Positions 11,240 through 20,429 of a stretch of 64,000 nucleotides of DNA are shown one piece after another. Within the stretch, counting starts at the first letter, position 1. Every line of letters starts with the position of its first letter. Position numbers and translations under genes: made by a program. The notes beneath the pieces were generated by a model. It saw only the letters and a list, made by a program, of their open reading frames with translations. It did no database searches and had not been told where the DNA came from. This stretch comes from Lunularia cruciata (taxonomy: Eukaryota > Streptophyta > Marchantiopsida > Lunulariales > Lunulariaceae), in contig OX419758.1 in NCBI GenBank assembly GCA_948567375.1, forward strand, positions 1,803,001 through 1,867,000, read 5' to 3'.

Positions 11240-11700
11240 ACAATGTGCGAGTTGCCCCTCCAACAAATAAAACATTGGCCTTCCCTCCCTTGGTTTGTCT
11301 CATCAAGAGCTTTCCTATGGTTCCTTATTCACGTGACTCTAAGACTCCTACAAGAAGATTCCCTAAAAGATTCCCTTCAGTCAAAGCTTGTTTGACCAAC
11401 CAGATAGGACCTAGACCGACATGTCACCCATCCAAGTAAATAATCCAAGGGTAGAGCTTGCTAACATGTCACCTATCTGTGTGCCTAATCCTATAGTGGA
11501 GCTTCCTTGGAGGAGATCCTCTTTGTCTATATAATAAAGAGAATGTGCTCCTTTGGGGCACTGAATGTTGAGTGTGTAATTTGTGTTTCTCTCTCTTCTC
11601 TTGTTCTTGGAGTATTACAAGCAAGAACTATGCTAACTCATTCAAGAGATCATGTGATTAATGATCAAGTGGTGGACAAAAAGCCTATCTAGCCTCATCA
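11240..11700 (+). repeat. Possible copia-type LTR fragment
   Basis: AT-rich promoter-like sequence with a TATATAATAAAG box near 11528, followed by a leader-like stretch with CTCTCTTCTCTTGTTCTTGG. This is the look of the right half of a copia LTR. No second copy in the window confirms it, so the call is weak. Confidence 0.3.
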
Positions 11701-11813
11701 TGGAGTTTGCAAGGTAGCCTATGGAATAAACGTGGACATGGAAAACTAGTGTCAAATAACCTCAAAATAAACTTGCTTGAGAAGCTAAGCACTCTCATGA
11801 ATCGATCAATATC

Positions 11814-12126
11814 CTTGGACGATCCTTGTTCTATCCCGAAAGGATAGAACAAGCGTGTATATTCTCACTAATGTAGATGTGGTTGCTCGCCTCACATGTG
11901 CATCCAGTGGTCCAATTATAGTCCTTGTGCATTCTTCCCCATTGGGTCTTTACCCCTTGCACGGTAAAGCATCGATGATATACCGGGCATGGTGTATCCT
12001 GATCCGCTCTAGGCGACCTCACATGGGAAGGTGTAGCCATGGCTTGGACGATCCTTGTTCTATCCCGAAGGGATAGAACAAGCATGTATATTCTCACTAA
12101 TGTAGATGTGGTTGCTCGCCTCACAT
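11814..12126. repeat. 84-bp direct repeat pair with a palindromic core, 145-bp spacer
   Basis: Copies at 11814-11897 and 12043-12126 differ at only a few bases. Each contains a palindrome: CTTGTTCTATCC / GGATAGAACAAG around a short GAA-type loop (about 11824-11852 and 12053-12081). The layout of short direct repeats flanking a 145-bp core resembles a miniature terminal-repeat retrotransposon (TRIM-like), but I see no primer site, so this is only a suggestion. Confidence 0.7.
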
Positions 12127-12373
12127 CCCAATTCACATAAGAAAATATAATTTCTACAAACCCTAAAAAAACTATAAATTCTCATAAATTTTGATCCAAA
12201 ATTTTGAAATTAAATTCCTATGGAACTTAATCATGAAACCCAAGAGATAAAAAAGAAAAATTCACAACCCATCACTCTCAATGTGTTATGATCACTCTAA
12301 ACCATACTGAATCTAAAATTCCTCATAAACTTTTATTCAATTCTCCATAATCTTCAATCTAGGTACCAATGGA

Positions 12374-12590
12374 ACAAGAATTGAAATAAAGAAAATCTAC
12401 TATTTACTAGAGTGTTAGAGAGCCGTCAGCAAATATGGATATTTTCTTCTCAGGACTCTCCATCTCCTCTAAACCCTAAACCCTAAACAAGAATTGAAAA
12501 ATAAAGAAAATCTACTATTTACTAGAGTGTTATATGCTAGAGAGCCGTCATCAAATATAGATATTTCTTCTCATGACTCTCCATCTCCTC
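12374..12590. repeat. 113-bp tandem duplication with telomere-type repeats at the junction
   Basis: ACAAGAATTG at 12374 recurs at 12487. Both copies run through TCTACTATTTACTAGAGTG and GAGAGCCGTCA to CTCCATCTCCTCT. The junction holds AAACCCTAAACCCTAAAC (12471-12488), just over two plant telomere units; the same motif also occurs as the telo-box of plant promoters. The second copy has a short insertion (TATGCTA). Confidence 0.75.
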
Positions 12591-13768
12591 TCCCGTCTTC
12601 GCAAAGTGAGTGTAAACTTTTGTCGTACCATCTAATATTAGTGAGTTAGCTGTAGAGTCGAAATCCGTTTGTATTAACTATGAAAGTCTTCGATAGCTAC
12701 AGAAAATACCATTTTCATAGGGCAATACTTACGTAAGATAGTCTTTTGTCATACTTCTAGTTTGAATGTCAGAGTGTGATCCAAGTCATTAATATCTTAC
12801 TCGCTAACATTTTGTCCTTCTAGTCATACATTTCAATTCAAATGCTATGAATTGAAATCCTAGCAAACGCTCATGTGGCCTTCAAACTTGTTCAGGAATC
12901 GGTTTCCAAATAAAGGAGCCTGAATTTATCAGGAGCCTTAAATTAAGGTTGAAAACAGACTTTTGGCACTTCGAAATGCGTAACTTGAAGGTTCTGAGCT
13001 GGTTACTGCACTCATGAGTATGAAGATTCAAATGGATAGTACACTATACGTTTCAATCTTGTTTTGTGTTCATGTCCATATTAGACACTCTTGTTGTCAA
13101 TTCATGAGTGCACAAAGCAGTACTCACTTGTCATTCTTAAAGCGCACTGGATCTAAAAATACTGGTACACTTCGGTATATGCTACTATATATAGGGAGGC
13201 CTGCCTACTGCGTCTGTTAGCGACCCGAAGATGAACTTCCATTCCAAACTTCAAGACTTTTCAAGCTCCATACTGCGATAAAGGAAGGGTCTCAACACGT
13301 GTTGGGGGGACCCACGATAGAAGTAATACAGCAGTAGTCATTTTGAATGCCAGTACTAGTATGCACGCTTTGACTGAACAAACAAATCAAAATCTTCTAA
13401 TCTTTAGTCTTAAGAAATTAAGCCAATACAGTACAACTAAAACTTCCAAAGAAAGATCTATTCCTGAATATTCCAGGTATGACCTTTTCACACCTACCAC
13501 TTCCTACTTCTCAAGTCCGTTCAATTAGATATTGATGTGATAATAGAGGGTTTCAATTGAGCATTTAGGACTTTTCAGAGCGGATACTTAAATAATTTAG
13601 TGAGTGATACCATAAATCATTTTCATATAGTCTCCACGAATATTGAAAAGTTTGTAGCGTCTCCCTAAATCTGTAATAAAGACCCCAAATTTGATATGCA
13701 TGAGGACACGCTTGTACTCAGATCCACCCTGTTGACCAAGTGTTGACTTTTCACGTTTCAATCTTGCT
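12591..13768. other. No gene seen
   Basis: About 1.2 kb between the tandem duplication and the GLP pseudogene. Short open frames only, and no retroelement motif. The right end may include remnants of the 5' flank of the dead GLP copy. Confidence 0.45.
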
Positions 13769-14011
13769 TTACCAGTCGGGGCCCATGCTTCCACTATAAC
13801 TTAGGACTTCCTGGCATTCACAGGTCTCCGCGACTTCTATGCTGCTCCAAGCACATTCGGATCTAAGAAATTCGCCCACGTTGAGTTTCCAGCGCTTACG
13901 GGGCTTGGCACTGGAGTGAAGGTTCTCGAGTACAAACTAAACTCTCCTCACACATACCCGCGCGGATCAGAGCTCATCTACATCATGTCCTGAACCCTAG
14001 ATGTCGGTCTA
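13769..14011 (+). pseudogene. Broken germin-like protein copy
   Basis: One frame aligns without gaps to residues about 30-113 of the GLP at 6527. It reads LPVGAHASTIT, stop, DFLAFTGLRDFYAAPSTF ... VEFPALTGLGTGV ... PHTYPRGSELIYIMS, stop, TLDVGL. Stops lie at 13802-13804 (TAG) and 13991-13993 (TGA). The second metal-binding histidine of cupin box 1 is tyrosine (PHTY for PHTH). The signal peptide and the whole second cupin box are missing; copia gag sequence begins about 70 bp downstream. This is a truncated, dead paralogue. Confidence 0.93.
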
Positions 14012-14082
14012 AATGGCTTCCCAATGTTGGCCTAGAAGGGGATGCTGTGAAGTGGGTCCAGAAGTGAATCCACATCAAAGCA

Positions 14083-14460
14083 ATGGTATGGGTGATATCA
14101 ACATCATATGCTAAATTTGCAATGGAAAAGTTCAAAGGAAAGCACAACTTTGGGCCTTGGCAACTGAAGATGAGTGACCTACTTGTCCAACAAGTGCTGC
14201 ACAGCGCACTAGGGAACAAAATTGAGTATAGAAGTGATGAGGAGTGGAATGATGCAGATCTTAGAGCTATTAGCATTATTTGGTTGAACCTTGCTGATGA
14301 GGTGCTATACAATGTTATGAATGAAGACTCTGCCAAAAGTCAATAAGTCAAATTGTGAGCCAAATTGGAGAGTTCCTATATGACCAAGTCCTTGACAAAT
14401 AGACTACATCCTAAAAACAAGTGGTATATGTTGCGGATGAAGGAAGTCCAAAGTATTACG
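14083..14460 (+). pseudogene. Ty1/copia gag remnant
   Basis: Begins MVWVISTSYAKFAMEKFKGK and continues NFGPWQLKMSDLLVQQVLH, then LRAISIIWLNLADEVLYNV. These match the N-terminal gag of copia retrotransposons (KFDG ... W ... M..LL ... A ... I...L). A TGA replaces the expected tryptophan codon (near 14353), after which AKLESSYMTKSLTNRLH and KWYMLRMKE continue the same gag. Only the 5' gag part is present, next to the GLP pseudogene; insertion may have cut that gene. Confidence 0.75.
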
Positions 14461-14560
14461 GTTAATAGGGTACCTCTGAAGAGGTATCCCATTCCTCTAA
14501 AGACTTACTAGCCAAGTAGTGGGATTAATTTGTGAGAGACCACAAAGTAGGGAGCGCACA

Positions 14561-15710
14561 ATGCCAACAAAGGGCAGTAGACAGGTTCAGTCACTTGCAG
14601 TGCAAAATCATACAATGCAAAGATTAGACATGGTAGCTAGGATTGATGTCTTGAGTAGACTTCATGTCACATTTCTAGCCTGGAATTGGAATTTGAGCTT
14701 TCCAAGTTTCATGACAGAAATCATTACCAGTAATTGTGTAGATGGTCCCGAGGTGGAAGGGAAGAGAGGAAATCAGGCTTGATGGACTGAGTTGGATTGG
14801 AGACTTGTATTGGGGAGAGAAGCAAGAGATGCGATTGGAGTCACTTTCTATCAAAAGTGTGATCCTACGGAGGAGACTGAAGCGTTGAGATAACCTTTAG
14901 AGTGCCTTGCACAAAGAATGGGTACAAGGTAGAAACTTACAAGGACCAAAGGAGATGAAGTATTGTCGGGGCTCTGATGGACATGCTTAGGGCAAAGCAA
15001 AGCACCTATATGATGAAACAACATGCAATTTTCTTTCACCAAATGTTTGCAAGAGTGAAGATGAACTGGGCAAATTGCTTTTACCAGCAAACAAGGTAGA
15101 TGATTGGAAATTGGAGCATGGGCTTGGCACCACATTCCTTTGTACCATTCATTGTGCATCTCTATTTGAGTTTGAGCATGCTCAGCTTGGAGGAGAAACA
15201 AACTATGGTGTCGCACTTCTATCTGGACCTCCATCAAGATGCAAATGCAGACAAAAGACATTACATGGTGGTGATTTGAGAAGGAGATGACCACTTTACC
15301 TGAACCAGTCAGAAGAGGACAATGGCAATTTCAATTCTTTGGAATTGAAATTGCCATTGTTAATGAAGCAAAGTTGGCTTGAGGATATGGTATTTCTGGT
15401 TCATAAAAGGAAGACTTAGAGACTTAACCTGAGGCACAATATGGCGGTGGTAGATCTGTCATCAAGAGCAGAGTTGGAGATAGAGATAGAGGTAGAGTCC
15501 AATTATGGGGACTATGAAGAAGAAGAAGAGCTGACTTTGCACAGCAAGGAGTCAAGCAGTGATAGTGAAGGAGAACCCAAAGTCTAGCAATCAGCAGAAG
15601 AAGTGGTTGAGGAGGAGGATCAAGAGTTTCATTGTTGCAGTGATTGTATAGTCTTGAGAATGCGTCGGGCACCTGCCTGCTTGCACTTAGGCTGCCCTAT
15701 TTGTCTGTGA
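14561..15710 (+). pseudogene. K-type reading frame (N-terminal module plus acidic tail), decayed
   Basis: Starts at ATG 14561 (MPTKGSRQVQSLAV). The strongest block is LSRLHVTFLAWNWNLSFP, then EGKRGNQA, LGREARDAIGVTF and CDPTEETEAL. A later block reads FVPFIVHLY and FEKEMTTLPEPVRRG. The last part (from about 15441) is very acidic (EIEIEVESNYGDYEEEEE). Homologous frames occur at 39289-38139 (-) and about 31720-30500 (-); the start codon is at the equivalent place in the former. I recognise no domain. Stops and frameshifts are frequent. Repetition at several sites shows it belongs to a transposable element. Confidence 0.6.
15319..15360. repeat. Perfect 19-bp inverted repeat, 4-base loop
   Basis: Arm 15319-15337 (ACAATGGCAATTTCAATTC) is the exact reverse complement of 15342-15360, with loop TTTG. 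It lies inside the K-type frame, between the MTTLPEPVRRG block and the acidic tail. Confidence 0.9.
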
Positions 15711-16329
15711 CTCAAAATTTTTCCCACAGTCTGACGCTGGCTCTACTCTTAGATTTGATGGCAGTAGCCCTTTTGTTGGAACAACTTGCTTGCGGTTGCT
15801 CTTGGATGTAGACTCTTCTCAATGGCTATTTGTGTTGAGCTTCTTAGATTAGTGTTGTCCTTCATGTATCACTAGCTATTGTTCATGGTCTATTATTATT
15901 GGGTTTAGCATTTTTTGGTATGGTGTGGTTTGTAGAATTGGGTCTGGTGGGGTTTGTAGAACTGGCCACAAATTGTATGGCCAGACTCAAATCCATGCAA
16001 CCAGATCAGTGACTTGATCCATTTGCATAGGCTAGACTGGAAGCTCCAAAATCGGATTCCTCTTCCCCTAACACTCTTCACAAAATAGAATGGGCAAATT
16101 CACTCACCAAGGACCACATAGTGTTCACCATAATGACAAGCTTCACAATTTATAAACACACTTGGAGAAGCCAAACAGTTCCAGACCATACAATGACACA
16201 CCTGAGCTTCTACAACTGCTCAAGCATGAAAGAAAATAACCAAGCACAACTAAGCTCTAACAATATTTCCCAACACCATAACTCTCTGTTCTGCCAAAGC
16301 ACCACTTTGAGAATTCTCTTGCTGCAGCA
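15711..16329. other. No gene seen; K-element interior
   Basis: T-rich sequence following the acidic tail. It includes a short local duplication (GGTGTGGTTTGTAGAATTGGG / GGTGGGGTTTGTAGAACTGG near 15930-15965). No coding motif recognised. Confidence 0.4.
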
Positions 16330-17930
16330 AATCCTTTCTGTCCTTTGATGGTTTCTCCTCTGTCCTTGTCCAGGCCAAAGCCAAATTCAAAAGTTCTCTT
16401 TCCTGTCCCTTTGTCTCTTCCTGTCCAGTCCAAGCCAAGCTCTTTTCACAAAAAGTTCTGCCTGTCCAGCCCTTCTCCTCTCAAACGTTCTCTCTTGCAG
16501 CCAAACCTCTCCTTCAAAAGTTCTCTCGTGCAGCCAAGCCTCTCATTCAAAATTTCTTTTACTCTCCAACACAGCAAACACTTCTCCTCTAAAAAATTCC
16601 TGCCTCAATCTCTTCTTCCTGTACAGTCCTAGCCAAGCACTTCTCTTGAATGTTCTCTACTCCTCTGTACATCCAATCTCAGTCCTTTGAGTTCTCGCTT
16701 CAGGCCTTTCTCTCAATGCTTTTCCTTCCTGTACAGCCAAGGCCACACTCATCTTCAAATGTTCTCTACTCCTTTGTACAGCCAGGCTCTGTCCTTCGAG
16801 TTTCTCCTTCCCCTTCTCTCCTGTCCAGTCACAATCCAAAGCAAATCTTTCTCTTGATGTCTCCTACTCTCCTTCTCTGTCCTACCACAGTCCAAACAAA
16901 TCCTTCTCTTGATGTCTCTTCCACTCCTCACTCTTCCTCTGTCCTGGCCAAAGTCTCCTCTTCAATAATTCTTCTGCTGCTGTCTAGTCCTTTCTTGAGA
17001 CTTCTTTAGGTCCAGCCCCACTATTTCTCAAAACCTCTTTCCTATCCACCCAACATTTCCTTTAAATTTCTCTCTTCCTACCAAAATTCTGTTCAACCTA
17101 AACCCTCCCTTTGAGAGTTCCCTTACCCAGACTCAGCTCAAGATTTCTTCTTGCTTGTCACCTCCTTCACAAAATCTCCTCTCTCCTTCCTTTGGGATTT
17201 CTCCCTATCTCTCTCTAAATTTCTCCCTTGCAGTTTCCTCTGCCCAAAACCCTTTTCCTTTTCAAAATTTTCCTCCTATAGCCAACCTACAAGATTTCTT
17301 CCTCCTATCTTGTCCAAATCAAACCTCTCCCTTTGAAAATCCTCTCTTTGGCTAGGCCAAATCAAAGCCCTATCCCCTCTTTTTAATGTCTACCTTCCTC
17401 TATACAAGCTAAACCCCTCTCTCGATGTTGCCTCTCCTTTCTTGTCACCCCAAACCCTTCTCTCTTTGAATTGTCTCTCTTTTGTATAGCCAGTCAAGCC
17501 TATCTTGATGCTCTGCCCTTTTTGTCACAAAGAACAAAACCACACTCTTCCTTCTTTGAATCCCTAATCATCTCTATACAGGCAGGCTAGTTCTCTCTTT
17601 CAATGTCTAGCCCTTCTTGCCACCCCAAAGCCACACTCACTTTGAATCCCTACTCACTTTTGCACAGGCCAGTTCTCTCCTTTGATATCCAACCCTTCTT
17701 GTCACCCCAAGGCCACTTCTTCATTCTTCAAATTTCTATTCACTTTTTTACAGCCGGGCCAGTCCTTTGAGTTCTTCTCTCTAGCCTTTCTCTTCCTTCT
17801 TTGCCCTGTCACAGCCCAAAGGCTCTCTCAATGATTTCTCATATTCCTTCTCTGGTCTTGTCACAGTTCAAAGCCCAAAACACTCTCTTGAATTTTCTTC
17901 TATGTCACTCTTCAGGTCCTCTTCTTGATG
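16330..17930. repeat. Degenerate pyrimidine-rich minisatellite, about 1.6 kb
   Basis: The plus strand is almost entirely C/T-rich. It is built from loosely repeated phrases such as TTCTCTC(C/T)T, CTGTCCAGCC or TGTACAGCC, AAAGCC and CAAATGTTCTCTAC, recurring at irregular steps of roughly 40-60 bp. Open frames here are a by-product of the composition. It sits between the K-type block and the coiled-coil block of the same plus-strand D/K element, in a place where other D copies have no such array. Confidence 0.7.
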
Positions 17931-17946
17931 CTCAGTAACATGAAAA

Positions 17947-18031
17947 ATAAACTTCCAAGCTTACAATAACCTAAAATACTCCCGAGCTTATAATAACTTA
18001 AAATAAACTTCTGAGATTGTTGCAACATAAA
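17947..18031. repeat. Three-unit tandem repeat of 27-29 bp
   Basis: Units start at 17947, 17976 and 18003 (ATAAACTTC..., ATACTCCCG..., ATAAACTTC...), each ending near TAAA. Confidence 0.6.
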
Positions 18032-18179
18032 ATAAGCCCCAAGGCACACCAAACTCCATATCATTAGCCCTTGCCTCCAATAATCTTTCCGTTCTAACCA
18101 CATTTCCACTACTCTTTTGCAAACTCTCAGAATTCCTATCATCCTAACTAGCGCTAACATAACATGTAGATTATTTTCC

Positions 18180-19641
18180 AAATATCACCGTGTGGAGATT
18201 GAATGTATGGAGGGTGGAGATATGCAATACCTGGAGTGACCTAAGGTGGATATCTAGGAAGAATGTGATGAAGATCCAAGATTAGTATTCTAGAAGGGGG
18301 TAAGATCAAGAAGAAGTTTGTAGCTTGCAAGTGTAGGACAAAGTTGAGCCGAGGAAGATGAAGAAAGCTCAAAGGAGATAAACTTGAAGGTAAGGAGATT
18401 GAGCCTTTGGGGAAAGGCACCAGCTGAAGAATCACCTATCAAAGCCAATGACAAACAAGACAAAGAAGAAGAGTTTGGAGGTGTGAACTATCTATCCAAG
18501 ATTGTTTGTCCTTTACTATTGTAGTTGTAGAAGAAGAAGAAAGAGATGCAAAGAGATCATCCGGAGGTGAGCGGTGAGTTGCAAGTGGTGAACTGTTTGG
18601 GTGATGAAGTCCTATAGTTGAAGGAAAAATTGACCCAAAGAGAAGAAGAAGCCAAAGTACTTTGGGTTGGCATGGTGATTCATAAGAAGAGTTTAGAAAA
18701 TCTGTAGGAGAGTTTGATAAGCACGGAAGTGATCTGGAATGTTGAGAAGAAGAATTGAAGGAGAAAAAAGTGGCATTCAAGAAATTGAAAGAAGAATAAA
18801 ATGATTCTCAACACAAAGTGAAACATTCCAAGGCCATTGCATTGGTAAGTGAGTGAGAGTTGGAGCAATTGAGATCAGTTGCAGCAAAGAAACAATCTGG
18901 CCTGGCAACAAGAACTGGCAAGTAGAGATCATGAGGAAGAAAGATTGCAAGACTTGATCAAAAGTGTAGAAGCTCAAATTGTTGACCAAGTGGAAGAGGA
19001 GAAAATGTTGGAGGTGAAGTATGTTGAGGAATTAAAGATGCTTTGGGAGAAATTGGAAGGAGACAAGATGTAGGAGGAGTCAGTCATAGACAAGATGTCA
19101 AGATCACTAAAGGAAATCTTCAATAAGTTGAAGATGATGTTTAGCACTGAGGTTGAGGTAAGGCTAGAGGAGTCTTGACTACACAATTTGAAGTTGCTAG
19201 TGTAGAAAACTTGAAAGAGAAAGGTGAAGGACATAGACATAAATAATCTATTGATTTGTCTTAGAGATAGAGTAGATAGGAAGATAATTAAAGTAGGAAA
19301 CAATGTGTGTCGAATTAGATTTAGTTAGAACAGACTTAGATGAACTTTATAGTAGTTTGAAGAAGAATGTAGAACCTTTCTTTCTTTCTTTGATTGGGTC
19401 AAATCAAAGAAGTTGAAGTAGGAGTGTAGGTGACTTTGGGTGAATTACTTGAGTTGTCCGAAGTAGTTAGGATAGGGAAGGAGAAATTATTTAGTACAAT
19501 AGTGCATTCAATTGCAGTTCAAACTGAGGATAGGAAAGAAGTAGATGAAGATTTATAGTGGATTGGCCCAAAGTGTAGGAAATGTGTGTAAATACATCAT
19601 GAGTAGAAGCTGAAGTAGAAGTAGAAGTTGGATCAGATTAG
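18180..19641 (+). pseudogene. D-type coiled-coil reading frame, decayed
   Basis: A charged, heptad-rich frame. It includes NNLAWQQELASRDHEEERLQ, VEEEKMLEVKYVEELKMLWE and LLICLRDRVDRKIIKVG, then VEVGVQVTLGELLEL and a terminal GSD with stop at 19639-19641. The same C-terminal half appears at 38516-38139, 25356-25096 and 63817-63575, all on the minus strand, each ending with a close variant of EVDIGSD and a stop. No enzyme motif; predicted coiled coil. It is followed 777 bp later by the D-unit end. Confidence 0.6.
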
Positions 19642-20418
19642 GAGTAACAATTTTGAGATATGAAGTGGTATATATGAAGTATTAGAGTGTTACTTTGGAT
19701 CTAGGGATCTATAGGAAGTAATTGAAGTGGTTTAGGCAGTTTAGATCTATTGAGTGGTCTGCCAATTTAAAGTAAACATTTGCAATGTTGTATAGTTAGT
19801 TTTGAAGTTGAGTAAAGCAAATTATTGAACTCAATGCTCATCATTTTAAGCTTAATTCTAAGTATCAATCCCATGTGCATGTTTGTGAGTGTTTAGAGCA
19901 GTTCAAATTGTGGTTGGAGAGTGTTAGATGTTGGATTTTGCAGCTCTGATTTCCATTCTATGTGTTTGAACTTAGGTGGACAACAATCCCAGCAATGCCT
20001 TGATGGATTTGTGAGGAATTTTAGTATTGGTAGTATTTTGCATTTGTGATTATAATGTTGGATTGATGTGAAGTAATTCTGATTGAGGAAATTGTACACT
20101 CAATGGAGGGGTGGAACAAAATTCCAAGGTGAGGTCACTTTGTGGTGAAGTGACCTTCTTTGAAGTAACTGAATGATCACAATCAATATTATTTTGGAAA
20201 GATTTGAAGAATTGTGATTTATGGGTATTGTAAGACTACAACTTAAGTACTTTTTACTCTCTTTTGGGTGTGGTTTCTACCAAGAGGCTAAAGATGCAAT
20301 CAAGAAGAATTTCTTTGTTACTATTTAGTTGCATATTTGACCATTCATCACTTGTATCTTATGTGAATGAACAATTACCTATCAATTATTGCAAAAGTGA
20401 TACTTGTGAGTTGTCACA
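19642..20418 (+). repeat. D-family LTR 3' portion (promoter to end), plus orientation
   Basis: Runs from the GSD stop to GAGTTGTCACA at 20418, the reverse complement of the TGTGACAAC end seen in four minus copies. An AATTTAAAGTAAAC box near 19765 sits where other copies have CTATTTAAAGGAGGC. The GATTGATGTGAAG, TGATCACAATCA and CTCTCTTTTGGGTGTGG blocks are shared with all copies. Confidence 0.7.
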
Positions 20419-20429
20419 AACATGATATG

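Noticed and set aside
13597-13794. Minus-strand frame beginning MEAWAPTGKARLK
   Set aside because: Antisense to the 5' part of the GLP pseudogene; the plus-strand reading aligns gap-free with the intact GLP.
16345-17355. Several open frames of 60-119 codons on the plus strand
   Set aside because: Composed of serine, leucine, proline and phenylalanine because the DNA is C/T-rich; open by composition, not by coding.
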